DNA from: Amoebophrya sp. AT5.2
Lineage: Eukaryota; Sar; Dinophyceae; Syndiniales; Amoebophryaceae
Direction: 5' to 3'
Assembly (NCBI GenBank): GCA_005223375.1
Contig: RXOD01004434.1
Coordinates: forward strand, 1-22,379
DNA: 22,379 nt
The stretch's first letter is position 1; each line of letters begins with the position of its first letter. A program made the translations under genes and the position numbers. A model generated the notes under the pieces. The model was not told where the DNA came from. It searched no databases and saw only the letters and a program-made list of their open reading frames with translations. Below, in pieces: positions 1-9,657 of the stretch.

Positions 1-3000
1 AATGCATTTTTTTTAGCTGTAAGATCTCGCCGCGCTGGATTTTTGTGCGCAGTGACGCGGCCACTTTCTCCGCCAGCGCTTTTGTCACTTTCACCTCCGT
101 GTGGCTTTTGTTCCCCAAATTGAATTTCACGCACTTGTTCTGCGCGCCCAGCTTGGCGAGCCCCTCCGTGACGCGGTCCAGCGAGATGCCGGCGCGCAGC
201 TTCGAAACGGCCCATTTCATGACTCTGGCGTCGTCGTCAGCGAGGATTTCTTCAGCCCCACCTCCGACTCCGTTCGGGGGCAGCTGCATCTCCTCCGCTG
301 GAAGGTGGGCCCGCAGGGCGTACGCGATAGTCACAAGCGACAGCGACCGCCTTGCCCTCGAAGATGGAGGTGTTTGAGACATCGCGGATCGCCAGGCGTC
401 GCGCACAGCCTCGGCCGCCGCGGTCGGCTTTGCCGGCGAGGAGCAGATGTCGCGGTGCTCAGGTGCTTGTCCTGCCGCTTGCGCTTCATCTTCTTCTCCG
501 GCCGCGCACTTGTTTTCTGGTGATGATTCTGATTGTGGGAACGGGGAGACTTCTTCTTCCTCTGCGGTCCCGAGCCCTTCTGTAAGATGAACGTCGGGGA
601 CTGTTGTAGTGGCGCCGCGTTCTGCGGTGTGAGCTTCTGACGAGCTTTCGTCGACTAGTGGTCCCTCGTCGTCGGGCTCGACCTCCGAGGGCAGTACTGG
701 CACGGGCTTTCTCTCGGAGAAGTCCTCGGCGGCGGCGGAAGATCCTATGTTCGCATCTTCCAGCTCCCTGCTGGGTTCGGCTCCCTCGAGGCAAGGCGAA
801 ACGGCGTGTGCGGACTCGGCGAAGGCGTCAAAATCCAACCGATGTCCCAGATTCCCTTCGCTGTCTGCGAGCGCTTTGGCGACGTCCTCATCGCTCCTCC
901 GGCGCTCGCTATCGATTCGGCCTCCACGACCCGCATCTTCCGCTGGGAACTTCTCGACCAGCGAGGCGCCCGCTGATCCTGATGCAGCGTCGTCAGAGGC
1001 ACAGGCACCAGGACGAGTGACGAAGGCGAAGGACGAAGTGGTGGTAGAGGTAGCAGCATCGCCAGTCGCAGGTTGAGGGTCCTCTGCAGGAGCGTTCGTT
1101 GCCGCGCGCCGCAATTCTGGCGCGGCAGCGGCCGCAGACGACGACGAATTCGCTTGCGACGACCTCGTCCTGGTCCCCGCTGCCGCAACATTCGCAGCAG
1201 AAGTCCTCGTTGGCGACTTCTGCACATCCAAGTTGGCCGCCAGCACGCCCAGCAACTTCGGCAGCGTCACCCTTTTCTTGGCTTCTTTTGCCTTGGTGAG
1301 TGCGATCTCGCGTTTGGGGCGCGAGTGGCTCTCAACCGTTCCCCTGGCTCTCCCCGCCCCCGGGCTGTCGCTTCCGAAAATCTCCAGGTACAGCGCTGCG
1401 ATTTCTAAATTCTTCAGCAGCCTGCAGTCCGCCGCGGTCCCGTCGATCGCAGCGAGGAAGCCGGCCACCGTTCGCACCCGCTCTACCTTTATTTCCCCGC
1501 TGTCGCTCACCAGGTGCTTCGCCTCCCACTCTGCTTGGTGCGCAAGCCGGCCGCACGCGGATTCAAGCTGCTTCACGAAGCCCTTCACGGTGTCGGCGGT
1601 GGCCCTGGGGGCCGTGATGTTGGCTGTGGCATCCACATACTTCTCCAAGATGGGAAACATCAAAGGCTCGGGCACACCACGCGGGGCGAAGGCGGTTGCG
1701 CTGATTCCGTTTTCGCTGAAGGCTGCGGGTAGTGCTGCGGTGAGCGCCCGCGCCACAATCCGAGAGTACAGATCCGGCAAATCCAAAGTATTTTGGGCAC
1801 AACTAGCAGCACCGGAGGTGCAGGAGGAGGTCTTTCTCTTGTCATCCGTGCGGTCGCTATGTGACAGCGCAAAGGCCGTGCGGAATTTGGCGTGCGAAAA
1901 TTTGACGAATTTCTCTGCCATTTTCGCCACCTGCTCCGGGTGCGGAAAAAGCCCGAGCTCCGTCAGGGTGGACAGGAGCTCCATTGAAACCGCGATCTGC
2001 TTCGCTGCTCCGCTGCTCTTCTTCATCGCCGACAATTTCGTGGACTTCTGCGACCTCGGTTCGACAGCGACGACTACAACCGGCTTACTGTCATCAGCAT
2101 CGTCGTCGTCTGCCTTGTCTTCGGTAGGGGTGCCGCCGGCGCCCGGGTCGCGCTCTGCTGCTGTATCCAGATCCACCACACCAGACCCCGCACCGGCAGC
2201 AGAACTTCCGGCAGATGAAGAGAACGTCGGGGTAGCAGCCGCAGGGCCACCCTTCGCGATTGTTTCGATTCTGCGCACGGCTTCCATAATCTCGGGCGGC
2301 GGCTCGGCGGCACTCACCATAGGCTGGAAAATTTCGAGCATTCCGCGCGCCTCCTCGATTGTCGTCGCCCCAATCAGCTCGTCCAGCTCACGCTTCGCCT
2401 GCAGCTGTGATTTCGGCGACACGGAGCGCAAGCGGCCTGGGTTCTTATAATTGTACGCATTTGCGCGCATGCACAATTCAATCAGATCATCCGCGCGCTT
2501 CCCTCCGCGCCGATTGATCGCCTTCTTCACCGCCAATGCGAATTGCAGCGTCAGCACTTCGGTTTTGCTCGGATCCTCGGCTGGTCGTTGCGACGGTCGC
2601 AGAACAGACCGCCCGTGTTCGGTGGAGCTGGTGGCGTCGTGGTTCTTGCTTCTGCCGGCGCACGCTGCTCTTGTATCCACCACAGCAACCTCCGCGCTCC
2701 TGGCAGTAGAACTTCCTGCAGATGCTTCCGGTTCGTCGTCGATATCGTCGAGCGTTTCTGCGAGCGTGGGCGGTCGCTTTGGTGCGGCTCCACAAAGTGA
2801 AGCGGCTGGGACTGCAGCCTGCGCTTGATGATGATGTGGCCCTTCAGGTACGGGGGCAGCCTGTTCTTTCGCGGCGGGGCCTATTGATGTGTCAGTAGCT
2901 GCGCCCTTTTCCGCGCCGGCCTGTTCGTTGCCCCGTTCTTTCTTCTTGCCTCCGGCTGCGGTCCTCCGCGACGCCTTGCTAAAATCAAGCTTGAAGCCTT

Positions 3001-3198
3001 TCAGGAAGCCGTCCGGAGAACCCGGACCTAGGGAGGACGCCGACTGCGCTGCAACCGACCCACCAGCACCAGAGATGAAAGGCGATGTGGACTTAGAATT
3101 CTCCGCCGTCTCCATCAGAGATTGCAGTGCCTCTCGCATCTTTTTGGGCAGCGTCACACCGGTGATGCCCGTTGTCAATTGGAATATGTCTGGACCAC
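1..3198 (-). CDS. Large unrecognised protein, main exon (3' end beyond the window)
   Basis: The minus strand is open for all 3198 bases in one register (codons occupy plus positions starting at 2 modulo 3) with no stop, running off the left edge: about 1066 residues. I translated it by hand and do not recognise a family. It alternates Ala/Ser/Gly/Pro-rich disordered stretches with likely helical segments: around 2535-2470 (a Lys/Arg-rich helix, AVKKAINRRGGKRADDLIEL), around 2100-1930, around 1790-1360 and around 235-5. A strongly acidic tract lies around 760-480. Hydrophobic, charged and structural residues are distributed as in a real protein, whereas the opposing plus frames give Ser/Arg/Pro-rich nonsense. 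The first base completes a GGT codon with the upstream exon across a phase-1 intron. A scaffold or nuclear protein is possible, but no function can be assigned. Confidence 0.8.
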
Positions 3199-3628
3199 CT
3201 GGTAAGAAGTGTGCTTTCAGGTATTTTTACTCAAGTTAGTAGATGCCGATGCCCCGTGCCCGTTGATATTATGGGCACTAGTGCTAGAGGCAGGTGGCGG
3301 CACTAGAGCTATTGGAAGGTAGAACTAGAGGCGAAGGCCATGGGCATGGCAAGTCAGTGGCTAGAAACTATGGCGATAGAGCAGCCTTCAAGTATGATAA
3401 AAGAGAGCGCGGCCTAGTAGAGAGGCGTCTTGCCGTCAGCCGAACTAGGGTGCAAGAGCTGCGGCGAGAAGCCCGCCAACCGCAAATAGCCCAGCCCGCC
3501 TCTGCTCCTACTCTTGCAGACCTGCTCTTGCTTATTTCTTTGTTTCAAATCGTCTTAGGACCACCAGAGGGGATCTCGAAGACCTCCTCTCCCCAAATTC
3601 CAGTTACCGATACCGTGTACCCCCTTAC
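3199..3628 (-). other. Spliceosomal intron (430 bp, GTAAGG...ACCAG, phase 1)
   Basis: On the minus strand the donor reads GCTG|GTAAGG and the acceptor CTTACCAG|GTGG. Joining 3629 to 3198 fuses two long open frames at a GGT codon without a shift. Without splicing, the upstream frame meets a stop at 3555. The octamer CTGGTAAG at the donor end is repeated in inverted orientation as CTTACCAG at the acceptor end, so the inverted repeat straddles both splice sites. Apart from that, the intron contains nothing I recognise. Confidence 0.75.
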
Positions 3629-4961
3629 CAGCTGACGCCACCATATGGAACAGCTCTCTGAACTGGCCAGCTGCCATCAGCTCGTCTGCCTTTTGCAAGA
3701 ATTCCTGCCACTGCGCATCGTCAACTCCCGGTGGCGTTTCCCCCAAGAAGCTACTCAGCAGTGGGGGGACGTTTGGGGACGCAGCAGCTACTGCAGCAGT
3801 GCTGTTCGCGCTCATCTTCTTTGTGCCCGCAGCGCTCTCGTCTCGCAGGGGGGAGGCAAGAAGTGGAAACGCGTCCAGGATCTCTCCCGCTGTTTTGGAA
3901 ATCGCGAGCAGAGCGGCGGATCCTTCCCGCGAAGCCTGCTCTGCCGACATCACGGGGTCGAAAAATCGCCGCGCGAGCAGTTCCGTCGTGGCGGCACAGA
4001 AGGTTGTCTCCAGAGGGTTCATGTGGTCCAGCATTTTGTTGGTCTGGCTGTCGTCAGAACGAGGCTCTCGATCTTGGTCCCACCAGGGGCGGGCTGCATG
4101 TCTAATCAGTTCGCGAAAAATCATAGCGACGTGCGACGCGTTGCTTCTAGCTTCCATGAAATCCTCGAGCTCGGCCCGGTGTGCTGCTTCCTCGTCGGCC
4201 GACATCCCGGCTCGCTCGCGACACGCCATCTGAGCCAGAGCAGCAGCGTCGCTGTCAAAGCTACCCGGCCCCTGCGCATCCAGGATTATTTGCATCTCCT
4301 GCTCCGCAACCCCATCTCCTCCTGCTCCTACCGCGGCTTCTTTCATTGAGGCCTTCACAACCTTCGCACTTTCAGTGAGAAGTTCCGACATCAGCTGCGT
4401 TGGTGACATATAATTACAGCCCGCTGCTACCTCGTCCACGTCTTCGGTCGAGCCTATACCTCCTCGAGCTTCATCGGTAGGCGGTGCCGCGGCTAGGCCT
4501 CTTTTCTTCTTCTTCTTCTTTCTGTTCGAGCGTGACGGCGGATCCGGATGCGACGAGGGTTCCGAGACGTTTGGCGGCGTCATCGTGCTCGTCTTCGCCC
4601 TCGGAACCCTGTTCGCACTCGTCCTCGTGCCCCCCTCAGCGGCTGTTTCTGACGTAGAAGAGAACGCTGCAGCAGGAGCCCCCGAGGACGAAAAAGTTCT
4701 TACACATGATCCCGTGGCCGCCACCGTAGTTGATGTGCTGGGAGCATCCACATCCCCCGAGTTCTTCTCGTTTTCCTCGTCTCCTGAGCGGGCGCCGGCG
4801 GACCCACGTGATCCAGAGTCGGCAGACGTGCTGGGACAGTTGTAATTGGAGTCGCCGCCTCCAGCGCCACCGCCCGCGCCGGACACGCTTTTCGTTCGAT
4901 CATCCTCACTCCCACTTTTGCTTCTGGTTTTGTCCTCCGTGTCGTTCTCGCCGTTGTTACT
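3629..4961 (-). CDS. Large unrecognised protein, upstream exon
   Basis: This is the 5' part of the gene that continues at 1-3198. The frame is open from a stop at 4989-4991 down to the phase-1 donor at 3628/3629. The N-terminal half is disordered: Gly/Ala/Ser/Thr-rich, with charged Asp/Asn/Glu stretches and a lysine run encoded by TTC repeats on the plus strand near 4499-4530, which could act as a nuclear or nucleolar signal. The C-terminal half (about 4430-3640) looks folded and helical, with regularly spaced Ala, Leu, Met, Glu and Arg and a Trp-Trp pair near 4080. There is no ATG in frame before about residue 115, so translation probably starts in a further exon upstream. The right boundary given here is the candidate acceptor ATAG near 4961 and is uncertain. 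Function unknown. Confidence 0.65.
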
Positions 4962-4999
4962 ATCATTATGGTGGGACCAGGTGGTGAGTTAGTATGCAA

Positions 5000-5143
5000 G
5001 TGGTAGGTGATTTTTTTGAAAAGCCCTCCGGGGTCTCCTATGGCTCCCCGAGGAAAGGACTGGCAGTAGGGGCAGAAAAAAGCCGGCGGGCTGTCCGCGG
5101 TCGGACGGACTGCCCGAGGGTATCTAAATCTATGCGCCACCCC
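5000..5143 (-). other. Possible short upstream exon with a Cys/His pair motif
   Basis: A minus-strand frame, different from that of the 3629-4961 exon, stays open from a stop near 5145 through 4700. Its first part holds FFCPYCQSFP followed 20 residues later by H-L-H, so the spacing is C-x2-C-x20-H-x1-H. This resembles a zinc-binding finger but is not the usual C2H2 spacing. A possible acceptor (CTTGTAG) lies at its 5' end, and it sits just where the large gene needs an upstream exon. I could not find a donor that clearly joins it in phase to 4961. It could equally be chance. Confidence 0.2.
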
Positions 5144-5721
5144 CTACAAGTCAGCGGCTTTCCCCTTCCCCTACTCTCTCCACCATACTGCCTCCCCCGA
5201 CCTCCCGATGGCTCATCGCTCCCGACGCCGTAGCCCTGAAGACCGTGCTAGTGCAGCTACCCCCCACCCTCATCTACCCCCTACCTCCACCCCCCAAAAT
5301 GGCGCATCTCTGAAACCTCCGCTCGGGTGTTTCACACCCGAACGGCTGCAAGCGCCTTAACGTAGTCGCCACCCGAGGCCCCACTCTCCATCGGCAAGTC
5401 GGGACCCTTTAGACCATTACGCAGTACGTATCCCTTGCTCACTGTCACTTACCATCTGGTACTTTCCCTAGTTACTTTTGCGGCCAACTACCGAGTCGCG
5501 GAGAGAGTCCAGCGACCGCGCCACCGTGTCCCGCAGGGTCGCGAAGAGGGGACCGGGCCCACAAAATGGCCCACCGCTGCTGGCAGCACTCATCTACACT
5601 ACGGTCGTGATCCTCCTCCGCCGGGGAGATTTTTATTCAACGCGCAGCCTGAGCCTGTGGCCGTGAGAATGGGGACGCCAAGAATAAATGGGACAGAGCG
5701 TGTGCGTGGTCGCGAGAATGG
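5144..5721. other. Intergenic stretch without a recognisable gene
   Basis: No convincing open frame is present. The stretch holds a C-run tract (5259-5295), a perfect 8-bp stem with a 3-base loop (5323-5341, arms TCGGGTGT and ACACCCGA), and GC-rich sequence leading into the long repeat copy that starts near 5722. Confidence 0.5.
5259..5295. repeat. C-run tract with G-quadruplex potential on the minus strand
   Basis: The plus strand has runs of C at 5260-5265 (six), 5267-5269 (three), 5277-5281 (five) and 5290-5295 (six), separated by short spacers. The minus strand therefore carries four G-runs of at least three within 37 bases, which fits a G-quadruplex pattern. It lies 5' of the large minus-strand gene. 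Confidence 0.5.
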
Positions 5722-6843
5722 GACGCCGGAAAAGCGCAGGCCGCTCCTGTTTGAATTTGGCACACTGTGAACGGGAGCAGCAGAAGTTGCCAACCGCTAA
5801 ACATGTCCGCTGTCCTCTCGCCTCCGTCGGTCGTGCCAAGCGCGCGAAGATTTTCTTGCTCGTTGTGCTGGAGTGGTTCTGTTGTAAGTACAGATAGTCG
5901 CTCTGTAGAGCGGAGTCAATGATGTCAGTCGAGTCCTCTGTATAGTACCGTCTGCTCCGGTCATCTGGTACTGGTCACTCACAACTTTACTACACTGTCT
6001 TTCCTTTGCTTGATATTGTACTTTCACTACAGTTACAAACACCTCTGTCTATGACAAAAACGAGATCCTCTGGCGATCGTACGCTCCTACATCGATAGAT
6101 AAGCATGAGATTCCAACAAATTGGCCGCCCCACTCTAGTACCTGTGGCCGCTGCTTTTTAGTTGATGACGTCTACGTGAATGGCAATGGTTGGTAGCTCC
6201 ACGTCCTAGGTCAAGCACCGCCTTGGATCAAGCACGTATGTTCACACGACACTGACGCAAGAGAAAATAAAGATCAAACATGTCCGGATCTTGACACGGA
6301 AAAGTAGATCAAGGCGCACGCTGACCAGCACGACAGCGGCGCACAAAGTGACTTGGTGAGTCCACGCGGCCCGTCGTTGTCGAATGCAGATGAACAGGCC
6401 CAACTCCAAAGTCAGTCAAGTTAAAGTTTAGTACTCACTCCCCCTGTCGCTGCCAGTCTGGAAGCTTGAGTGCGTTGCAAGTGCAAGGCTATCGATGATA
6501 TCTTCACCGCTGTCGGATGCCTCAAGACGTCGGCACTCTTGCGTTGTCTTCGAACCCGGCGTAAGAGTAAGGAGTTATCGAATTGTGCCTGGCCTGTTAC
6601 AACATGCATTCACAAACACAAACAGTCACAGGCGCCCGGCTGCTGCACCAAGTTAGTCTTACGCAGCGCCAGAATGCTCTCCCTGCCTCCGCAGAACGAA
6701 GAGCGAGACGCATAAGTGGTAGCCTCAGAGTCTTTCGGCAGCTATTCGCACTCGTTGCGACATCACAACGAGCAGCAGCGCCAAGTAGAGAGCAGCGAAT
6801 CGCACTCACATGCATCAGCATGATGAGCATCACGAAATAAAAC
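5722..6843. repeat. Long dispersed repeat, copy a (about 1.1 kb)
   Basis: This block matches 8345-9475 almost from end to end with scattered substitutions and small indels. Shared landmarks are TTTGGCACACTGTGAACGGG near the left end, ACAGATAGTCGCTCTG, CGATGATATCTTCA, and a tail with CGCCCGGCTGCTGCACCA. The indels differ by lengths not divisible by three and no frame survives in both copies, so I read it as non-coding. It lies 5' of the minus-strand gene at 1-4961. Its right end stops short of the tail segment that follows copy b. Confidence 0.85.
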
Positions 6844-7754
6844 ACTACTAATTTATACTAGTAGTAGTACACCCACACGCGACGCGGGGGATGCAGCGTT
6901 TCACTGGTGCAACTTTCCACAGAAGAGTTGCTCCGGCATCCCTCCATTCCTGCAAGAAAGACGCCCCCCATATTTCTTGCCGGAAGGATCGCGATTTTGT
7001 GCCACGAAGAGACTAAGACTACATGCGTCTGACTTTCAAAATAAAGCTCGCCCAATCATTCGGGGAGGACTTACGGCGAGGCCTGCCTACTACCCTATAC
7101 AAACACAGTCACCACCTCCAGCCATTGTTCCAGTGGGGCTCTGAGCTGCCGCCCCATGACTTGTCATCCCAGGGCCAGTCGTTCTTGTCCCATTGGGAGC
7201 TCGAACTGGAGCCCCAGTTTTTCTGATTGTAAGGCCCGCTCCTTCCCTTGCCTTTGCCCTTGTTATTCTTCCGCCCTCTCTGTCTGGGCGCTCCGCCCCC
7301 ATTGTTGTCGGACAGCTGACAACCGCAATGGGGGCAGAACGCCTACGACCGCTGCACGCCCACGACCGCATCCTGCTCAGAATGCCCATCTAGTTCTTTT
7401 GACAACCGCAATGGGGGCAGAACGCCCACGACCGCTGCACGCCCACGACCGCATCCTGCTCAGAGTGCCCACCTAGTTCTTTTGACAACCACAATGGGGG
7501 CAGAACGCCCACCGCTGCGCGTCTTGATGGTCCGCACCTGCGGCCTGCACAGAAGTCGCGTCGTCCCCTTTTTCCGTGGAAGTCTTGTCTTTGGACGAAG
7601 CGGCGCTGCCTTTGTCGTCTTGGTCCCCCTCTTCAGCTCGCACTGGCCATGAAGTGCGGGCGATCTGCGGGCTGCCGAAGAAGTCACGGTCGGGGGGCGG
7701 CGCGGAGCGGCAAGCCTCGCGGAGCGGACCGAGCCATCAAAACCAACGCTAGCC
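6844..7754. other. Non-coding stretch with a local tandem repeat
   Basis: I see no supportable gene here. The open frames are short, Arg/Pro-rich and have no partner exons. The notable content is the 83-bp tandem repeat at 7317-7521 and an imperfect hairpin formed by its first unit with the sequence just to its left (about 7294-7336). Confidence 0.5.
7317..7521. repeat. 83-bp tandem repeat, about 2.5 units
   Basis: Units begin at 7317, 7400 and 7483, each opening with TGACAACC. Units 1 and 2 differ at three positions. Unit 3 is shortened and loses similarity after about 39 bases. Each unit carries AATGGGGGCAGAACGCC. The sequence just left of unit 1 (GCCCCCATTGTTGTC) is the inverted complement of a unit's opening apart from a three-base bulge, giving a stem-loop. 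Confidence 0.9.
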
Positions 7755-9600
7755 GCCAGCGCTCTTCACCGGAAAAGATAGCAAATCGGTCAGCCGTGAG
7801 TTATTCCTACTAGGAAGAAACTCAAAAGCATTTTACGAAGCGCGACTATGAGTATGATTATTAATTTAGTTCGAGCTTCGGCCAAGCTGTGTCCTCGTGA
7901 TCAATGTCTACTCGCTCCGTTGCTTGTTCCGCCAGATGCAGATCCATCACCATCACTCTCAAAACCTCCAGCATGCTACAGCAAGAAATAGAGCTGCGTG
8001 GTATTTGGCCACGTCCTCGGGTTCATCTTGAACATCTCCTCATCTTGAACATCTCTTCACTGCGAACGTGCTGACCCGTTGAGCGCGTCACTCTGGTGAA
8101 GTGAACGGTCACTCAATCTCAACCCCAGATGGTCTAATAACTTCTCAGGAGTCAACATTCTCATATCTGCATTTGTATGTTGACTATATTAGCATTTCCG
8201 TGCTATTCCTTCAGTACGGTTCTTGAGGTTAGCGCATTATTACGGGAGACACCTTCGGCCAAGTCCGCGACCTCCCCCCAACACATGTTTCCATCCACCG
8301 CCACGAATGGGGGTCGCCGCTCACGATGCTTCACACCCCCTTCGGACGGGCCGTAAAAGCACAGGCGGCTCCTGGTTGAGTTTGGCACACTGTGAACGGG
8401 GACAGCAGAAGTTGCCAACGTAAAAATGTCCTCTGTCCTGCTCTCGCCTCCGTCGGTCGTGCCAAACGCGAAAAGATTTTCTTGTTCGTTGTGCTGGAGC
8501 GATTCTTCATACTACAGATAGTCGCTCTGCAGAGCGGAGTCAATAGTGTCAGTCGAGCTCGAGTCCTCTGTGTACTACCGTCTGCTCCTCCGGTCATCTG
8601 GTGCTGGTCACTCACAACTTTACTTCTACACTGTCTTTCCTTTGCTTGATATTTATTGTACTTTCAGTTTCACTACAGTTTCAGTTACAAACACCTCTAT
8701 AGCAAAAGCGAGATCCTCTGGCGCTCGTACGGTACGGTCCTACATCGATGGATAACATCAGATTCCAACATATTGGCCGCCCCATTCTATCTACCTGTGG
8801 CCGCTGCTTTTTCCTTTTATTTTAGTAAGTGGCGTCTACGTGAAAGTGAATGGGTGAATGCCAATGGTGGTGGCTCCAACTCCTAGGCCAAGCACCGCCT
8901 CGGATCAAGCACGTATGTTGGTTCACACGACACTGACGCAAGAGAAAAAGATCAAGCATCTCCGGATCTTCACACGGAAAAGTAGATCAAGGCGCACGCT
9001 GACCAGCACGACAGCGGCGCACAGTGTGACTTTGTGGGTCCAGGAGATCCGTCGTCGTCGGATGCAGATGAACAAGTCCAAAGTCAGTCAAGTTTAGTAC
9101 TCACTGTCACGCCCCCTGCCAGTATTTCAGTACGTTGCCACTGCAAGGCCATCGATGATATCTTCAACGCTGTCGGATGCCTTAAGACGTTTGTTGTCTT
9201 CGAACCCGGCGTAAGAGTAAGGGAATTGCACCTGACCTGTTACATGCATTCACAAACAGTCACAAGCGCCCGGCTGCTGCACCATGTTAGTCTTACGCAG
9301 CGCCAGAATGCTCTCCCTGCCTCGGCAGAACGAAGAGCAGGACGCACAAGTGGTAGCGTCAGAGTCTTTCGGCAGCTATTCGTACTCGTTGCGACATCAC
9401 AACGAGCAGCAGCGCCAAGAGTGGAGTAAGTCACATTCAACACATGCATGTGCATCAGCATCGCGAAACCTCTATTGATTAGGCGCAGGGATAAAGGAAA
9501 GCTTCAAAGGCGATCGCAGTCCCTGTACGACGAAAAATTCCTTGACGGAAGAAAGCTCTGCAACCTCGGTTAGTCAGTCAGTCGGACCGCCAGCGCCACA
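7755..9600. repeat. Long dispersed repeat, copy b (most complete)
   Basis: Read left to right, this copy contains the end of module R1 (GCAAATCGGTCAGCCGTGAG near 7782), R2 (about 7860-8220, with TCAATGTCTACTCGCTCC), R3 (about 8220-8345, with CCGCGACCTCCCCCC), R4 (8345-9475, matching copy a) and a tail T (about 9475-9600). Module order was deduced from copies c and e, which share R1-R2 or R1-R3, and from copies a and f, which share R4 only. The tail runs directly into the stop codon of the OTU-like gene at 9643. No coding frame is conserved among the copies. Confidence 0.8.
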
Positions 9601-9657
9601 GTGCTAGGGACTTCGACTTGGTCGCAGCTCGGTTAGTGTTAGTCAGTCAGTCGGACC
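9570..9657. repeat. 19-bp direct repeat at the 3' end of the OTU-like gene
   Basis: TTAGTCAGTCAGTCGGACC occurs exactly at 9570-9588 and again at 9639-9657. The second copy contains the gene's TGA stop codon (9643-9645). A related sequence (CAGTCAGACCGTCACAGTGC) surrounds the stop of the second OTU-like exon at 13234. Confidence 0.85.

Noticed and set aside
1233..2450. Plus-strand open frame of 405 codons, with a similar one at 2451-2828
   Set aside because: Composition is Ser/Ala/Arg-rich and unstructured, it starts at a non-ATG codon, and it lies antisense to the much longer stop-free minus-strand exon with credible protein composition.
3645..4349. Plus-strand open frame of 234 codons, and others in 3731-4378
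   Set aside because: These are antisense shadows of the minus-strand exon 3629-4961. They are rich in Cys, Arg and Ser, as expected for a reverse frame of GC-rich coding DNA.
6544..6565. TTCGAACCC motif resembling a tRNA T-loop (also near 9196)
   Set aside because: The flanks do not form a T-stem on either strand, no acceptor or anticodon arms are found, and the motif is simply part of repeat module R4.
6574..6838. Short frames recurring in several R4 copies (GAAARCDVATSANSC-like on the minus strand)
   Set aside because: They recur only because the DNA is repeated. Starts, ends and frames shift among the copies through indels not divisible by three.
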